Made by a program: the position numbers and the translations under genes. Of a DNA stretch of 61,453 bases, positions 34,749 through 43,847 are shown one piece after another. Source of the DNA: Moraxella boevrei DSM 14165 (GTDB lineage: Bacteria; Pseudomonadota; Gammaproteobacteria; Pseudomonadales; Moraxellaceae); NCBI RefSeq assembly GCF_000379845.1, contig NZ_KB903776.1:1-61453 (forward strand), in the 5' to 3' direction. The notes beneath the pieces are model-generated. The model was not told the origin of the DNA and searched no databases. It was given only the letters and a program-made list of their open reading frames with translations. Each line of letters starts with the position of its first letter. Position 1 is the stretch's first letter.

Positions 34749-36215
34749 TTAATTGATTAATTCTTTTAATAACTGATTCACCTGTGCAGGGTTTGCTTTA
34801 CCCTTAGATGCTTTCATCACTTGCCCAACCAGTCCATTAAAGGCTTTTTCTTTGCCAGATTTGTATTCATCAACCATAGCTTGATTATTTTTTAAGACTT
34901 CTTCGACAATCGCTTTAATTGCTCCTGTGTCAGTTTCTTGTTTTAACCCTTTTTCATTGATGATGTCATCGGCGGTTTTATCCGATTCCCACAAATAGCC
35001 AAACACTTCTTTGGCGATTTTACCGCTAATGGTATTATCCAAAATACGAGCAATTAACCCTGCCAAACGCTCGGCAGAAATAGGCGAATTGTTAATCGTC
35101 AAATCATTTTTGTTGAGCGAACCAAGTAGGTCGCCCATCACCCAGTTGGCAGAGATTTTGGCATGGGCTTTACCGACTTTTTCCACAACATTTTCATAAA
35201 AGTCAGCAAGTTCTCGGTTTGCGGTCAAAATTCGACTGTCGTATTCAGGCAAGCCAAGCTCACCCATAAAGCGTTCACGGCGTGCGGTCGGTAGCTCTGG
35301 CATATTGGCACGGATTTGGGCAATCGTCTCATCGTCGATATGTACAGGCAACAGGTCTGGGTCAGGAAAATAGCGATAATCGTTGGCTTCTTCTTTTTCA
35401 CGCATACTGCGAGTTTCGTCTTTTTCAGGGTCGTACAGGCGAGTAGCTTGCACCACTTCTCCACCGTCTTCAATCAAATCAATTTGGCGTTCAATCTCAA
35501 CAGTAATAGCACGCTCAATAAAGCGAAATGAGTTTAAGTTCTTTAATTCACAACGTGTACCAAGTGGTGCGTTCGGCTTACGCACGGACACGTTACAGTC
35601 ACAGCGAAACGAGCCTTCTGCCATGATAGCATCCGATATACCAAGCCACGTTACCAGCTGATGAATCGCTTTAACATAAGCGACTGCCTCAGCCGCTGAC
35701 CGCATATCAGGTTCAGAGACGATTTCTATAAGTGGCGTTCCAGCACGGTTTAAGTCCACGCCCGTCATGTGGGGAACTGCGTCATGCACCGATTTGCCAG
35801 CATCTTCTTCTAGGTGGGCACGAGTGATGCCGATGCGTTTGGTGTATTCGTTTTTTTCGCCTTCATTCACTACGATGTCAATGTAGCCTTCACCCACGAT
35901 AGGGTGTGCCATTTGGCTGATTTGGTAGCCTTTTGGCAAGTCAGGATAGAAGTAGTTTTTACGGTCAAAAGCGTTCATTTGTCCGAGTTTGGCATTCACG
36001 CCCATACCAAATTTTAACGCCTTTTCCACAACTTCTTTGTTTAACACAGGTAGTACGCCCGGCAATGCCAAATCCACGATGTTGGCTTGGGTGTTCGGCG
36101 CTTGTCCAAATTCGGTACTGGCAGGCGAAAAAATCTTGGTGTTGGTGTTTAATTGGCAATGAATTTCAAGTCCAATAACGACTTCATAGCCGTCAATTAA
36201 AAGGTTTTGGGTCAT
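34749..36215 (-). CDS. gatB: Asp/Glu-tRNA(Asn/Gln) amidotransferase subunit B
   Basis: GatB subunit of the GatCAB complex, which binds and activates mischarged Glu-tRNA(Gln) or Asp-tRNA(Asn). 488 residues. The N-terminal [44 protein letters not shown] and [11 protein letters not shown] motifs are present, and the C-terminal YqeY-like tail domain ends at KELIN. gatA normally lies immediately next to it, but here about 1.2 kb with a toxin-antitoxin pair and other genes separate them on the same strand. Confidence 0.96.
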   Translation of the reverse strand: MTQNLLIDGYEVVIGLEIHCQLNTNTKIFSPASTEFGQAPNTQANIVDLALPGVLPVLNKEVVEKALKFGMGVNAKLGQMNAFDRKNYFYPDLPKGYQISQMAHPIVGEGYIDIVVNEGEKNEYTKRIGITRAHLEEDAGKSVHDAVPHMTGVDLNRAGTPLIEIVSEPDMRSAAEAVAYVKAIHQLVTWLGISDAIMAEGSFRCDCNVSVRKPNAPLGTRCELKNLNSFRFIERAITVEIERQIDLIEDGGEVVQATRLYDPEKDETRSMREKEEANDYRYFPDPDLLPVHIDDETIAQIRANMPELPTARRERFMGELGLPEYDSRILTANRELADFYENVVEKVGKAHAKISANWVMGDLLGSLNKNDLTINNSPISAERLAGLIARILDNTISGKIAKEVFGYLWESDKTADDIINEKGLKQETDTGAIKAIVEEVLKNNQAMVDEYKSGKEKAFNGLVGQVMKASKGKANPAQVNQLLKELIN

Positions 36216-36237
36216 AATGGGTTCTCTTTTTTAACTG

Positions 36238-36336
36238 TTAAATCATAAAGTAGGGTAAATTGAGTACACCAACTTTATCTACAAATTTGTGATAAGAAAT
36301 ATCATCAACTTTAAAACTCATGATAACTTTTGGCAT
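36238..36336 (-). CDS. Tiny ORF between vapC and gatB
   Basis: 32 codons from an ATG at 36336 with a strong AGGA ribosome site at 36342-36345 that overlaps the vapC stop region, at ideal 5-base spacing. The product starts MPKVIMSFKVDD and ends LPYFMI, with no recognised family. It could be a real small protein coupled to vapC, or the start of a truncated gene. It ends 22 bases before gatB. Too short for homology judgement by eye. Confidence 0.4.
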   Translation of the reverse strand: MPKVIMSFKVDDISYHKFVDKVGVLNLPYFMI

Positions 36337-36343
36337 TTTTTTC

Positions 36344-36712
36344 CTAAATGTATAATTGAGAAAATTTCGCCAATTTATCATCAAGTGTTAATAACGTTAA
36401 TTGATGTGTTTTTGCAGTTGCTAAAATCAGGGCATCTGGCAATTTAATTTTGTGTTTTTGGCGAATGGCGATTGCCTTATCACGAATATTGTCATCAAGT
36501 GGGTATTGCGTGAATTGGTTAGCAATGTATTTTAATTGCTCACAAGTTTTATTGTCCACGCCATAAAACCCAATAAATTCAATATAAGTAATAATGCTAA
36601 TGGCACATTCAGACAAATAAACGCCTTTTTGTGATAATAAATTAAAACTTTCGGGCGTTTGTTTTTGTAAGCCAAGCAGCGTACAAGTATCCAGCAAATA
36701 TTTACCACTCAT
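36344..36712 (-). CDS. VapC-like PIN-domain toxin
   Basis: 122-residue PIN-domain ribonuclease, the toxin of a VapBC-type pair. The acidic catalytic set is visible: D8 in YLLDTCTLL, E45 in ITYIEFIG, D93 in LPDALILATA and D111 near LLTLDDKL. The start ATG at 36712 lies inside the end of the antitoxin gene (11-bp overlap), the usual coupling. An upstream in-frame start at 36745 is rejected, since it would add residues encoded within the antitoxin gene. PIN toxins cleave RNA such as initiator tRNA or rRNA; the target here is unknown. Confidence 0.85.
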   Translation of the reverse strand: MSGKYLLDTCTLLGLQKQTPESFNLLSQKGVYLSECAISIITYIEFIGFYGVDNKTCEQLKYIANQFTQYPLDDNIRDKAIAIRQKHKIKLPDALILATAKTHQLTLLTLDDKLAKFSQLYI

Positions 36713-36920
36713 CACGCATTGCTCTTTGATATGCCACAGGGTCAATGCTATTGAATGCGTCTATGGGCGGTTGTTTTTTAAAAAAGTCGGTTAATAAAAC
36801 ATCGTCTTTTTTATCTTGAATTGCCCATTTTTCAATCAATTGGGCAACGCTTAACTGCTCGCTTTGGGCTTGGGCAATGACCATTTGTTCAATGTGGTGC
36901 GGTAATTCTATTAACATCAT
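36702..36920 (-). CDS. VapB-like antitoxin
   Basis: 72 residues. The N-terminus (MLIELPHHIEQMV... LSVAQLIEKWA) looks like a ribbon-helix-helix DNA-binding segment. The C-terminus (LTDFFKKQPPIDAFNSID... AMRDEW) is the kind of extended arm that wraps a PIN toxin. It ends overlapping the toxin start. A GGAAAT ribosome site overlaps the stop of the upstream gene. It probably neutralises the toxin and represses its own promoter, if one exists inside the gat operon. Confidence 0.78.
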   Translation of the reverse strand: MMLIELPHHIEQMVIAQAQSEQLSVAQLIEKWAIQDKKDDVLLTDFFKKQPPIDAFNSIDPVAYQRAMRDEW

Positions 36921-36926
36921 ATTTCC

Positions 36927-37376
36927 TTAAATACCATTATGAACCAGTATTAAATTTTTATCATTTTCTACCAATTCACAATAGCCAATTAATTTATCCA
37001 ATTCGGTTAATAATTCATCACGGCATACGGTGATTTTTTCATAATCGCCTTTAAAATCATCATCGTCCACAATCGTAAAATAATTGCCTGTTAAAATAAA
37101 TTCATTAGGAGCATTGGCAAATACCGCTCGCCAAGCAATGATTAAATTTTTAAAAGGCGTAATCAGCGATTGATTAAATCCTGTAATGCCATGATAACAT
37201 AAGCCTTGAATAGGGCATTTTTTATCACAATGGGCTAGGGTGATTATCCAATTTAAACTGTCCATTAGATATTGAATAATATCATCGTGAATAACCGCTT
37301 TATTGGGATTGTCATTATTTATAAAAGTATCGTCATTATGGGCAATAATCGCAAAATAATGCCTTAATACGCTCAT
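36927..37376 (-). CDS. Unknown protein between gatA and the toxin-antitoxin pair
   Basis: 149-residue soluble protein of no recognised family. A helical N-terminal half (MSVLRHYFAIIAHNDD... IIQYLMDSLNWIITLAHCD) contains several cysteines (CDKKCPIQGLCYHG) that could bind metal. The C-terminal half is acidic (TIVDDDDFKGDYEKI) and helical. The ATG lies 3 bases from the gatA stop and its stop lies 6 bases before the antitoxin start, so it is embedded in the gat operon. Position beside a toxin-antitoxin pair is the only hint to function. Confidence 0.55.
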   Translation of the reverse strand: MSVLRHYFAIIAHNDDTFINNDNPNKAVIHDDIIQYLMDSLNWIITLAHCDKKCPIQGLCYHGITGFNQSLITPFKNLIIAWRAVFANAPNEFILTGNYFTIVDDDDFKGDYEKITVCRDELLTELDKLIGYCELVENDKNLILVHNGI

Positions 37377-37379
37377 TAA

Positions 37380-38870
37380 TTAGCATTTAGCAATCGGCGA
37401 TAGTTCCTTATGAAACTCCGTCACTTGCTGATAAGCGTCCGCCGTATTTAGTAGCGTATCTTCCGCCCAATGTTTGCCAATCAGTTGCAAGCCTACAGGC
37501 AAGCCCTCCACAAAACCCACAGGGTGAGACAATGCGGGCAGACCTGCCAAATTTACGCCAATCGTGTACACATCGCCCATATAAATCTCGCTTGGCGTTA
37601 AGCTCGCTCCGATTTTGTAAGCTGGCGTTGGGGCAGTTGGGGTTGCGATGACATCACAACTTTCAAAGGCTTTATTAAAATCATTTAAAATCAAACGGCG
37701 TACCTTTTGGGCTTTGACATAATACGCATCAAAATAGCCTGCTGATAGAGCATATGTGCCCATTAAAATTCGGCGTTGTACTTCTGCCCCAAAACCTTCG
37801 GAGCGAGAGCGTGTGTACAGGTCGCTCAAATCGCTTGGATTTTCACAGCGATAGCCAAACCGCACGCCATCATAGCGAGACAGATTAGATGATGCTTCGG
37901 CAGGGGCAAGCAGATAATAAGTCGCCAAAGTAATCTCTGGACTGGTCAAGTTGACATCAACCAAAGTTGCCCCAAGCTCTTCATATTGTTTTAAAGATTG
38001 GTTAATGATAGTTTTAACATCATCTTGCAAACCTGCTCCAAAATATTCGCTTGGCACGCCGATTTTTAGACCTTGTAACGGCTTATCCCCATTTGCTTGA
38101 GAGCGTTTAGCAATTAAATCTTTCGTCCATGTTGGCACGTCTTTATTGACACTGGTTGAGTCTTTAGGGTCAAATCCGCTCATCACTTCTAAAAGATAGG
38201 CACAATCTTCTGCGGATTTGCCAAAACTGCCTGCTTGGTCAAAACTTGACGCATAAGCAATCATACCAAAGCGAGAAATGCGACCATAAGTCGGCTTGAT
38301 GCCTGTCAGTCCACAAAACGAAGCAGGTTGGCGAATTGAACCGCCTGTATCTGAGCCTGTGGCAAGTGGAGCAAAACCACTGGCAACCGCCGCCGCCGAA
38401 CCGCCTGACGAACCGCCCGGTACATAGTCCAAATTATACGGATTATGCACCGCCCCAAAGTACGAGCTTTCGTTGTCCGACCCCATGGCAAACTCGTCCA
38501 TCGACGTCTTGCCAAGTGTAACCAGACCGACATCTAGGCATTTTTGCACAATGTGGGCGTTATATGGGGAGACAAAATTGGCAAGCATTTTTGAGCCACA
38601 AGTGGTTAGCACCCCTTGGGTATTAAAAATGTCTTTGTGGGCAAGCGGTATGCCTGTCAAGGGGTGGGCATTGCCTGACTTTAGGCGTTCGTCTGCTAAT
38701 TTTGCCTGTTCTAAGGCAAGTTCTGGCGTAACGGTAATAAAGCTATTCACCGCTTTATCGTGTGTGTCAATACGATTTAAAAAATGCTCTGTCAATTCAA
38801 CCGAGCTAAATTGTTTGGCTTGTAAACCGTCAGCGATTTCACGGACGGATAGGGTGTGTAAAGTTGTCAT
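37380..38870 (-). CDS. gatA: Asp/Glu-tRNA(Asn/Gln) amidotransferase subunit A
   Basis: Amidase subunit of GatCAB, supplying ammonia from glutamine. 496 residues. The amidase-signature catalytic triad is present: Lys in [10 protein letters not shown], Ser in [15 protein letters not shown], and Ser in [16 protein letters not shown]. The C-terminal [22 protein letters not shown] is typical. The ATG at 38870 begins the homology ([16 protein letters not shown]); a longer open frame upstream overlaps the preceding unknown gene and is rejected. It is separated from gatC by a 124-codon unknown gene. Confidence 0.96.
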   Translation of the reverse strand: MTTLHTLSVREIADGLQAKQFSSVELTEHFLNRIDTHDKAVNSFITVTPELALEQAKLADERLKSGNAHPLTGIPLAHKDIFNTQGVLTTCGSKMLANFVSPYNAHIVQKCLDVGLVTLGKTSMDEFAMGSDNESSYFGAVHNPYNLDYVPGGSSGGSAAAVASGFAPLATGSDTGGSIRQPASFCGLTGIKPTYGRISRFGMIAYASSFDQAGSFGKSAEDCAYLLEVMSGFDPKDSTSVNKDVPTWTKDLIAKRSQANGDKPLQGLKIGVPSEYFGAGLQDDVKTIINQSLKQYEELGATLVDVNLTSPEITLATYYLLAPAEASSNLSRYDGVRFGYRCENPSDLSDLYTRSRSEGFGAEVQRRILMGTYALSAGYFDAYYVKAQKVRRLILNDFNKAFESCDVIATPTAPTPAYKIGASLTPSEIYMGDVYTIGVNLAGLPALSHPVGFVEGLPVGLQLIGKHWAEDTLLNTADAYQQVTEFHKELSPIAKC

Positions 38871-38898
38871 AGGTTTTCTGCTTATAAAAAATATTAAA

Positions 38899-39273
38899 TT
38901 ACAATGAGTTATTGCTAATATAAGTTTCAAAATGAAATCTTTCAATATAAAAACTATCAACAATAAATAAGTGTTTGGATTGCCAGCAAACCAAATCAGG
39001 CCCAAACCATACCCAAAACACACAGTTTGCCTTATTAAAGTCAATTTTATCTTGCAATTTATCTAAACTGATGTCAAAGGGAAAATAAGATTGTAGGGCT
39101 TGGTAGTCGCGAAACGCACCTAACTCATCGGTTTTGCCATATACTTCAAAAGTGCCTACATCAAGATAATCTTGTGCTAACACTGCCATAAATTCGCCAT
39201 CAAGGTCAAATTGATCAATGATTTTATGGGTGTTATTGTTTGGCGAGCAATCCAAATAAATGCGTTTTTTCAC
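38899..39273 (-). CDS. Unknown protein inserted between gatC and gatA
   Basis: 124 residues from a GTG at 39273, five bases after the gatC stop, suggesting coupled translation. Soluble, acidic and aromatic ([19 protein letters not shown]), with no membrane segment. The last part ([13 protein letters not shown]) is beta-like. I do not recognise a family. It is cotranscribed with gatC and gatA by position. The GTG start has little ribosome site of its own. Confidence 0.5.
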   Translation of the reverse strand: MKKRIYLDCSPNNNTHKIIDQFDLDGEFMAVLAQDYLDVGTFEVYGKTDELGAFRDYQALQSYFPFDISLDKLQDKIDFNKANCVFWVWFGPDLVCWQSKHLFIVDSFYIERFHFETYISNNSL

Positions 39274-39278
39274 GGTTA

Positions 39279-39581
39279 TCAGTCAATCACTTGCGGCACT
39301 AGATACAATCCATCTTGTACCGCAGGGGCAATTGCTTGATTTTGTTCACGATTGACCGACAAGCCATTTAAATCCACCACATCAGGGCGTAAGACTTGCA
39401 CGCCGTCGTGGACATTGGTTAGGGGCTTGATATCATCGGTATTGACCTCGGATAAAATGTCCATCATCGACAAAATTTTGCTAAGACTTTCGGCATGACC
39501 TTGGCATTGACTTTCATCAATTCCCAAACGAGAAAGTTTTGCAATACTCATAATGTCTTCAGTAGAAATCGGTTGAGCCAT
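39279..39581 (-). CDS. gatC: Asp/Glu-tRNA(Asn/Gln) amidotransferase subunit C
   Basis: 100-residue belt subunit that stabilises GatA on GatB. The N-terminal ISTEDIMSIAKLSRLGI and the mid LSKILSMMDILSEVNTD match the family, and the C-terminal VNREQNQAIAPAVQDGLYLVPQVID is the characteristic tail. An AGGAAAA ribosome site precedes the ATG. It is first in the interleaved gat operon; the promoter lies in the AT-rich region shared divergently with mreB. Confidence 0.93.
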   Translation of the reverse strand: MAQPISTEDIMSIAKLSRLGIDESQCQGHAESLSKILSMMDILSEVNTDDIKPLTNVHDGVQVLRPDVVDLNGLSVNREQNQAIAPAVQDGLYLVPQVID

Positions 39582-41011
<1,430 letters not shown>

Positions 41012-41146
41012 AAAATGCCTATGTTAAAAAGATACCGCTATATTTGGCGGTTTCCTTTGTTAGGGTGTTAAAATTTCATGCTATTAAAATTATTAAATTT
41101 TTTAAATATTATTTAAAAGCTACCTTTAAAAACCATGTGATTTGTT

Positions 41147-41977
41147 ATGTCGTTAACCCTTTTTAGTCATCAGCCATTAACTCTGCGAAAAACAGCGATT
41201 GTGGTGTTTTTTGCCATTGTATTAATGTTGTTAGATAGCAAAAATTCCCAGCTATTTCAACCTGTTCGTAATGTGGCACATGCGTCTATGCAACCGATTT
41301 ATCAGATGTCGGTGTATCCTGATTTTTTTGTAGCATGGCTTGACAGTAAAACGACTGATAAAGAAACCTTACGCCGTGAAAATATCCAGTTGAAGGCAGA
41401 GTTACTACACATTAAAGGGCAGTTACAAAAACAAGATTATCTGATAGCTGAAAATGCCCGTTTGCAAGGCATTTTATCCACCACTAATCCGAACCAATTT
41501 CATCTGATGTTGGCATCAAAAACGATTGGTACCGATAGCAGTCCGTTACGCCAAATGATTGTGATTAACAAAGGCACAAAAGACGGTGTGGTAATCGGTC
41601 AAACCGTGATTGATGAAAATGGGATTTTGGGGCAAGTACTCAACGTGTACGAACATACGAGCCGTGTGCTACTGTTAAGCGATGAGCAACAATCGGTCGC
41701 GGTGAGCATCAAACGCACAGGGCAAAACGCCATTGTAACAGGTAAGGGTAGTCCGCAATATTTGTCATTAGACTATATTTTTAAAGCAACCGATGTGCGC
41801 GTTGGTGATGAGTTGATTTCTTCAGGTCTTGGCGGGCGTTTTCCTGCAGGTTTTCCTGTCGGACGTGTGGCAAAAATCGAAGATGAACAGGCAGGGGGCT
41901 ACGCCAAAATTACCGTGACACCGACGGCAAATTTTGTTAATACTGCCTATGTGTTGTTGCTTCAGCCCAAAAAATAA
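41147..41977 (+). CDS. mreC: Rod-shape-determining protein MreC
   Basis: 276 residues with one N-terminal membrane segment (about 17-32), a periplasmic coiled-coil (about 75-105, KETLRRENIQLKAELLHIKGQL) and a beta-barrel-type C-terminal domain (VIGQTVIDENGILGQVLNV, SSGLGGRFPAGFPVG). It couples MreB to the wall-synthesis machinery. A 135-bp gap with a small hairpin separates it from mreB, so some independent control is possible. The ribosome site is weak. Confidence 0.94.
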   Translation: MSLTLFSHQPLTLRKTAIVVFFAIVLMLLDSKNSQLFQPVRNVAHASMQPIYQMSVYPDFFVAWLDSKTTDKETLRRENIQLKAELLHIKGQLQKQDYLIAENARLQGILSTTNPNQFHLMLASKTIGTDSSPLRQMIVINKGTKDGVVIGQTVIDENGILGQVLNVYEHTSRVLLLSDEQQSVAVSIKRTGQNAIVTGKGSPQYLSLDYIFKATDVRVGDELISSGLGGRFPAGFPVGRVAKIEDEQAGGYAKITVTPTANFVNTAYVLLLQPKK

Positions 41978-41997
41978 GCCAAAAATACGAGTTCGCT

Positions 41998-42486
41998 ATG
42001 CCAAATTCTCACGCCCACAAAAAATCTCCCGTGCATTTATATAGTGTCATGGCGTTGAGTTTTGTGGTAGCATCTATTTTGAGTGTCTATCCGCTCAATG
42101 CCACTATCGCCGTGTTTCGTCCGATGTGGTTGATTATGGTGTTGACCTTTTGGTTGATTTTTCAGCCGAGTTTGGTTGGGGTCAGCTTGGCGTTTTTTAT
42201 TGGATTAATGGCGGATTTATTGACCGATAGCCGACTGGGGCAACAAGCGTTATGTGCGGTATTGGTGGCATTTTTTGTCAAATTTATTAGCGGTTATCTC
42301 AAACAACTGTCGTCAGGTTTGGTGTGGCTATTGGCAGGGGCGTGTTTACTGTTATATCAATCGGCGTTGATTTTTTTACATTTGTTCACCCAAGGGATTT
42401 TTGCCCCACAACTTTTATTTGCCATGCTGTTAAGTGTGGTGCTATGGCCCCTATTAGTTGCTGTTTTGGTTAAGTATACCGTTTAA
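41998..42486 (+). CDS. mreD: Rod-shape-determining protein MreD
   Basis: 162-residue integral membrane protein with about five hydrophobic segments and FFIGLMADLLTDSRLGQQALCAVLVAF-type family signature in the middle (FIGLMADLLTDSRLG). It starts 20 bases after the mreC stop and completes MreBCD. Confidence 0.9.
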   Translation: MPNSHAHKKSPVHLYSVMALSFVVASILSVYPLNATIAVFRPMWLIMVLTFWLIFQPSLVGVSLAFFIGLMADLLTDSRLGQQALCAVLVAFFVKFISGYLKQLSSGLVWLLAGACLLLYQSALIFLHLFTQGIFAPQLLFAMLLSVVLWPLLVAVLVKYTV

Positions 42487-42499
42487 AAAAATAAATAAT

Positions 42500-43120
42500 A
42501 TGATTACATTACCGATTATTTTGGCGTCCACATCGCCAAGACGCCATGAACTGTTAAACCAAATTCAGCTACCGCATAGCCGTTTGGCGGTGGGAATTGA
42601 TGAGACAATTTTACCAAACGAAACGGCGGTTGGCTACATTGAACGCATGGTGCAACAAAAAGCTGAACGTGCGGTGATAGACCTGCTTGCTCATTCGCCC
42701 AACTTGGTCAGTTTGCTGATTACCGCCGATACGATTGGTGTGTTAAACAATGGTAAAATCTTGCTAAAACCTGACAATTTTGACGATGCCAAACAAATGT
42801 GGCAACAAATGTCCGATAATGTGCATCAGGTTTGGACGGCGGTGCAAGTTAGCCTAATACAAAACCAACAAATTTATCATTACCAACGCCAAACCGTGAT
42901 GACGGATGTGCGTTTTATTCCGCTAAATAACCAACAAATGTTAGACTATTGGCAAACAGGCGAACCACAAGACAAAGCAGGCGGTTATGCTATTCAAGGC
43001 ATTGGAGCGACATGGGTGAAAACTATTCATGGTAGTTACAGCAATGTGGTGGGATTACCGTTGGTGGAAACCTTAGCGTTGTTGCAATCGGTAGAACAAT
43101 TTTTTCAGACCCATTCGTAA
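42500..43120 (+). CDS. Maf family nucleotide pyrophosphatase
   Basis: 206 residues. Maf proteins hydrolyse noncanonical or canonical nucleoside triphosphates such as dTTP/UTP. The N-terminal ILASTSPRRHELLNQI is diagnostic; VGIDETILPNET, ITADTIGV and the KAGGYAIQGIGATWV motif follow. The ATG at 42500 is chosen because homology starts there; an open frame from 42458 overlaps mreD. Its position after mreBCD is the common one. YhdE- versus YceF-type specificity cannot be told by eye. Confidence 0.92.
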   Translation: MITLPIILASTSPRRHELLNQIQLPHSRLAVGIDETILPNETAVGYIERMVQQKAERAVIDLLAHSPNLVSLLITADTIGVLNNGKILLKPDNFDDAKQMWQQMSDNVHQVWTAVQVSLIQNQQIYHYQRQTVMTDVRFIPLNNQQMLDYWQTGEPQDKAGGYAIQGIGATWVKTIHGSYSNVVGLPLVETLALLQSVEQFFQTHS

Positions 43121-43214
43121 TTTTTTTAAACAACCTTCCGTCAAATTTTAATACCCCAAAAAATATGCTACAATGGCGTATTTTTGACCTAGTTTTAAAA
43201 AGGGTATTATTCTT

Positions 43215-43730
43215 ATGACAAATAACTCACAAAATCAATCGCTTGGCGATATCATTAATCCCAACGAACAAACTCGCATCGCTCACGGTAGCCAAGTGGC
43301 GTTACATTTTGAAGTGAGCCTAGAAGACGGCACGCTGATTGACAGCACCTTTGAGCGTCCTGAGCCTGTTACGCTCGTGGTGGGGGATGGCAGTTTGTTA
43401 GAAGGTTTTGAAAATGTGTTGTTAAATCTGACCGCAGGCGACACTCGCACCGCTCATTTATCGCCTGCAGAAGCCTTTGGTGAAGGCAGTCCTGATAATG
43501 TGCAGAGTTTTGCCAAAACTGATTTTGCCTTAAGCGGTGAGCCTGAAGTGGGCATGATGATTGAGTTTGAAGACAAAAGCAAAAGCACGCTAGTTGGTGT
43601 GGTGAGTGAAGTTACTGATGAGATTGTGAAGGTAGATTTTAATCACCCTTTAGCAGGGAAAAATGTATTATTTAAAGTGCAAATCATCAAAGTTACCCCA
43701 AAAGATAGCCAAGCGGTACAGGTGGGTTGA
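43215..43730 (+). CDS. FKBP-type peptidyl-prolyl isomerase (SlpA/FkpB-like)
   Basis: 171 residues with an FKBP domain carrying an IF insert: VALHFEVSLEDGTLIDSTFE, GDGSLLEGFENVLLNL, LSPAEAFGEGSPDNVQ and a C-terminal VDFNHPLAGKNVLFKVQIIKV, the SlyD/SlpA signature. It lacks the His-rich metal tail of SlyD, which favours SlpA/FkpB. Cytoplasmic chaperone. An AAGGG site precedes the ATG. Downstream lies a palindromic repeat, then convergent polA. Confidence 0.88.
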   Translation: MTNNSQNQSLGDIINPNEQTRIAHGSQVALHFEVSLEDGTLIDSTFERPEPVTLVVGDGSLLEGFENVLLNLTAGDTRTAHLSPAEAFGEGSPDNVQSFAKTDFALSGEPEVGMMIEFEDKSKSTLVGVVSEVTDEIVKVDFNHPLAGKNVLFKVQIIKVTPKDSQAVQVG

Positions 43731-43758
43731 TTTTTTTGCTTAATTAAAAGAAGGAAAA

Positions 43759-43820
43759 CCGTTCACCCTGAGCTTGTCGAAGGGGTGGTTTCCGTCATTT
43801 GATAAGCTCACCACGAACGC
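43759..43820. repeat. Palindromic intergenic repeat, copy D (best preserved)
   Basis: Arms cgttcaccctgagcttgtcg and, in reverse complement, cgttcgtggtgagcttatca (43760-43779 / 43800-43819) are related to each other and to copy A. It lies between the convergent FKBP and polA genes and may serve as a shared transcription stop. Confidence 0.75.
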
Positions 43821-43847
43821 AAACGTACCTTCTTGTCCTACAGCCAA

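Noticed and set aside
38473-38907. 144-codon plus-strand frame
   Set aside because: Antisense to the conserved GatA catalytic region; a shadow of real coding sequence.
41036-41062. Terminator between mreB and mreC
   Set aside because: The hairpin has only a 5-bp stem and no continuous T-tract, and mreBCD is normally one operon.
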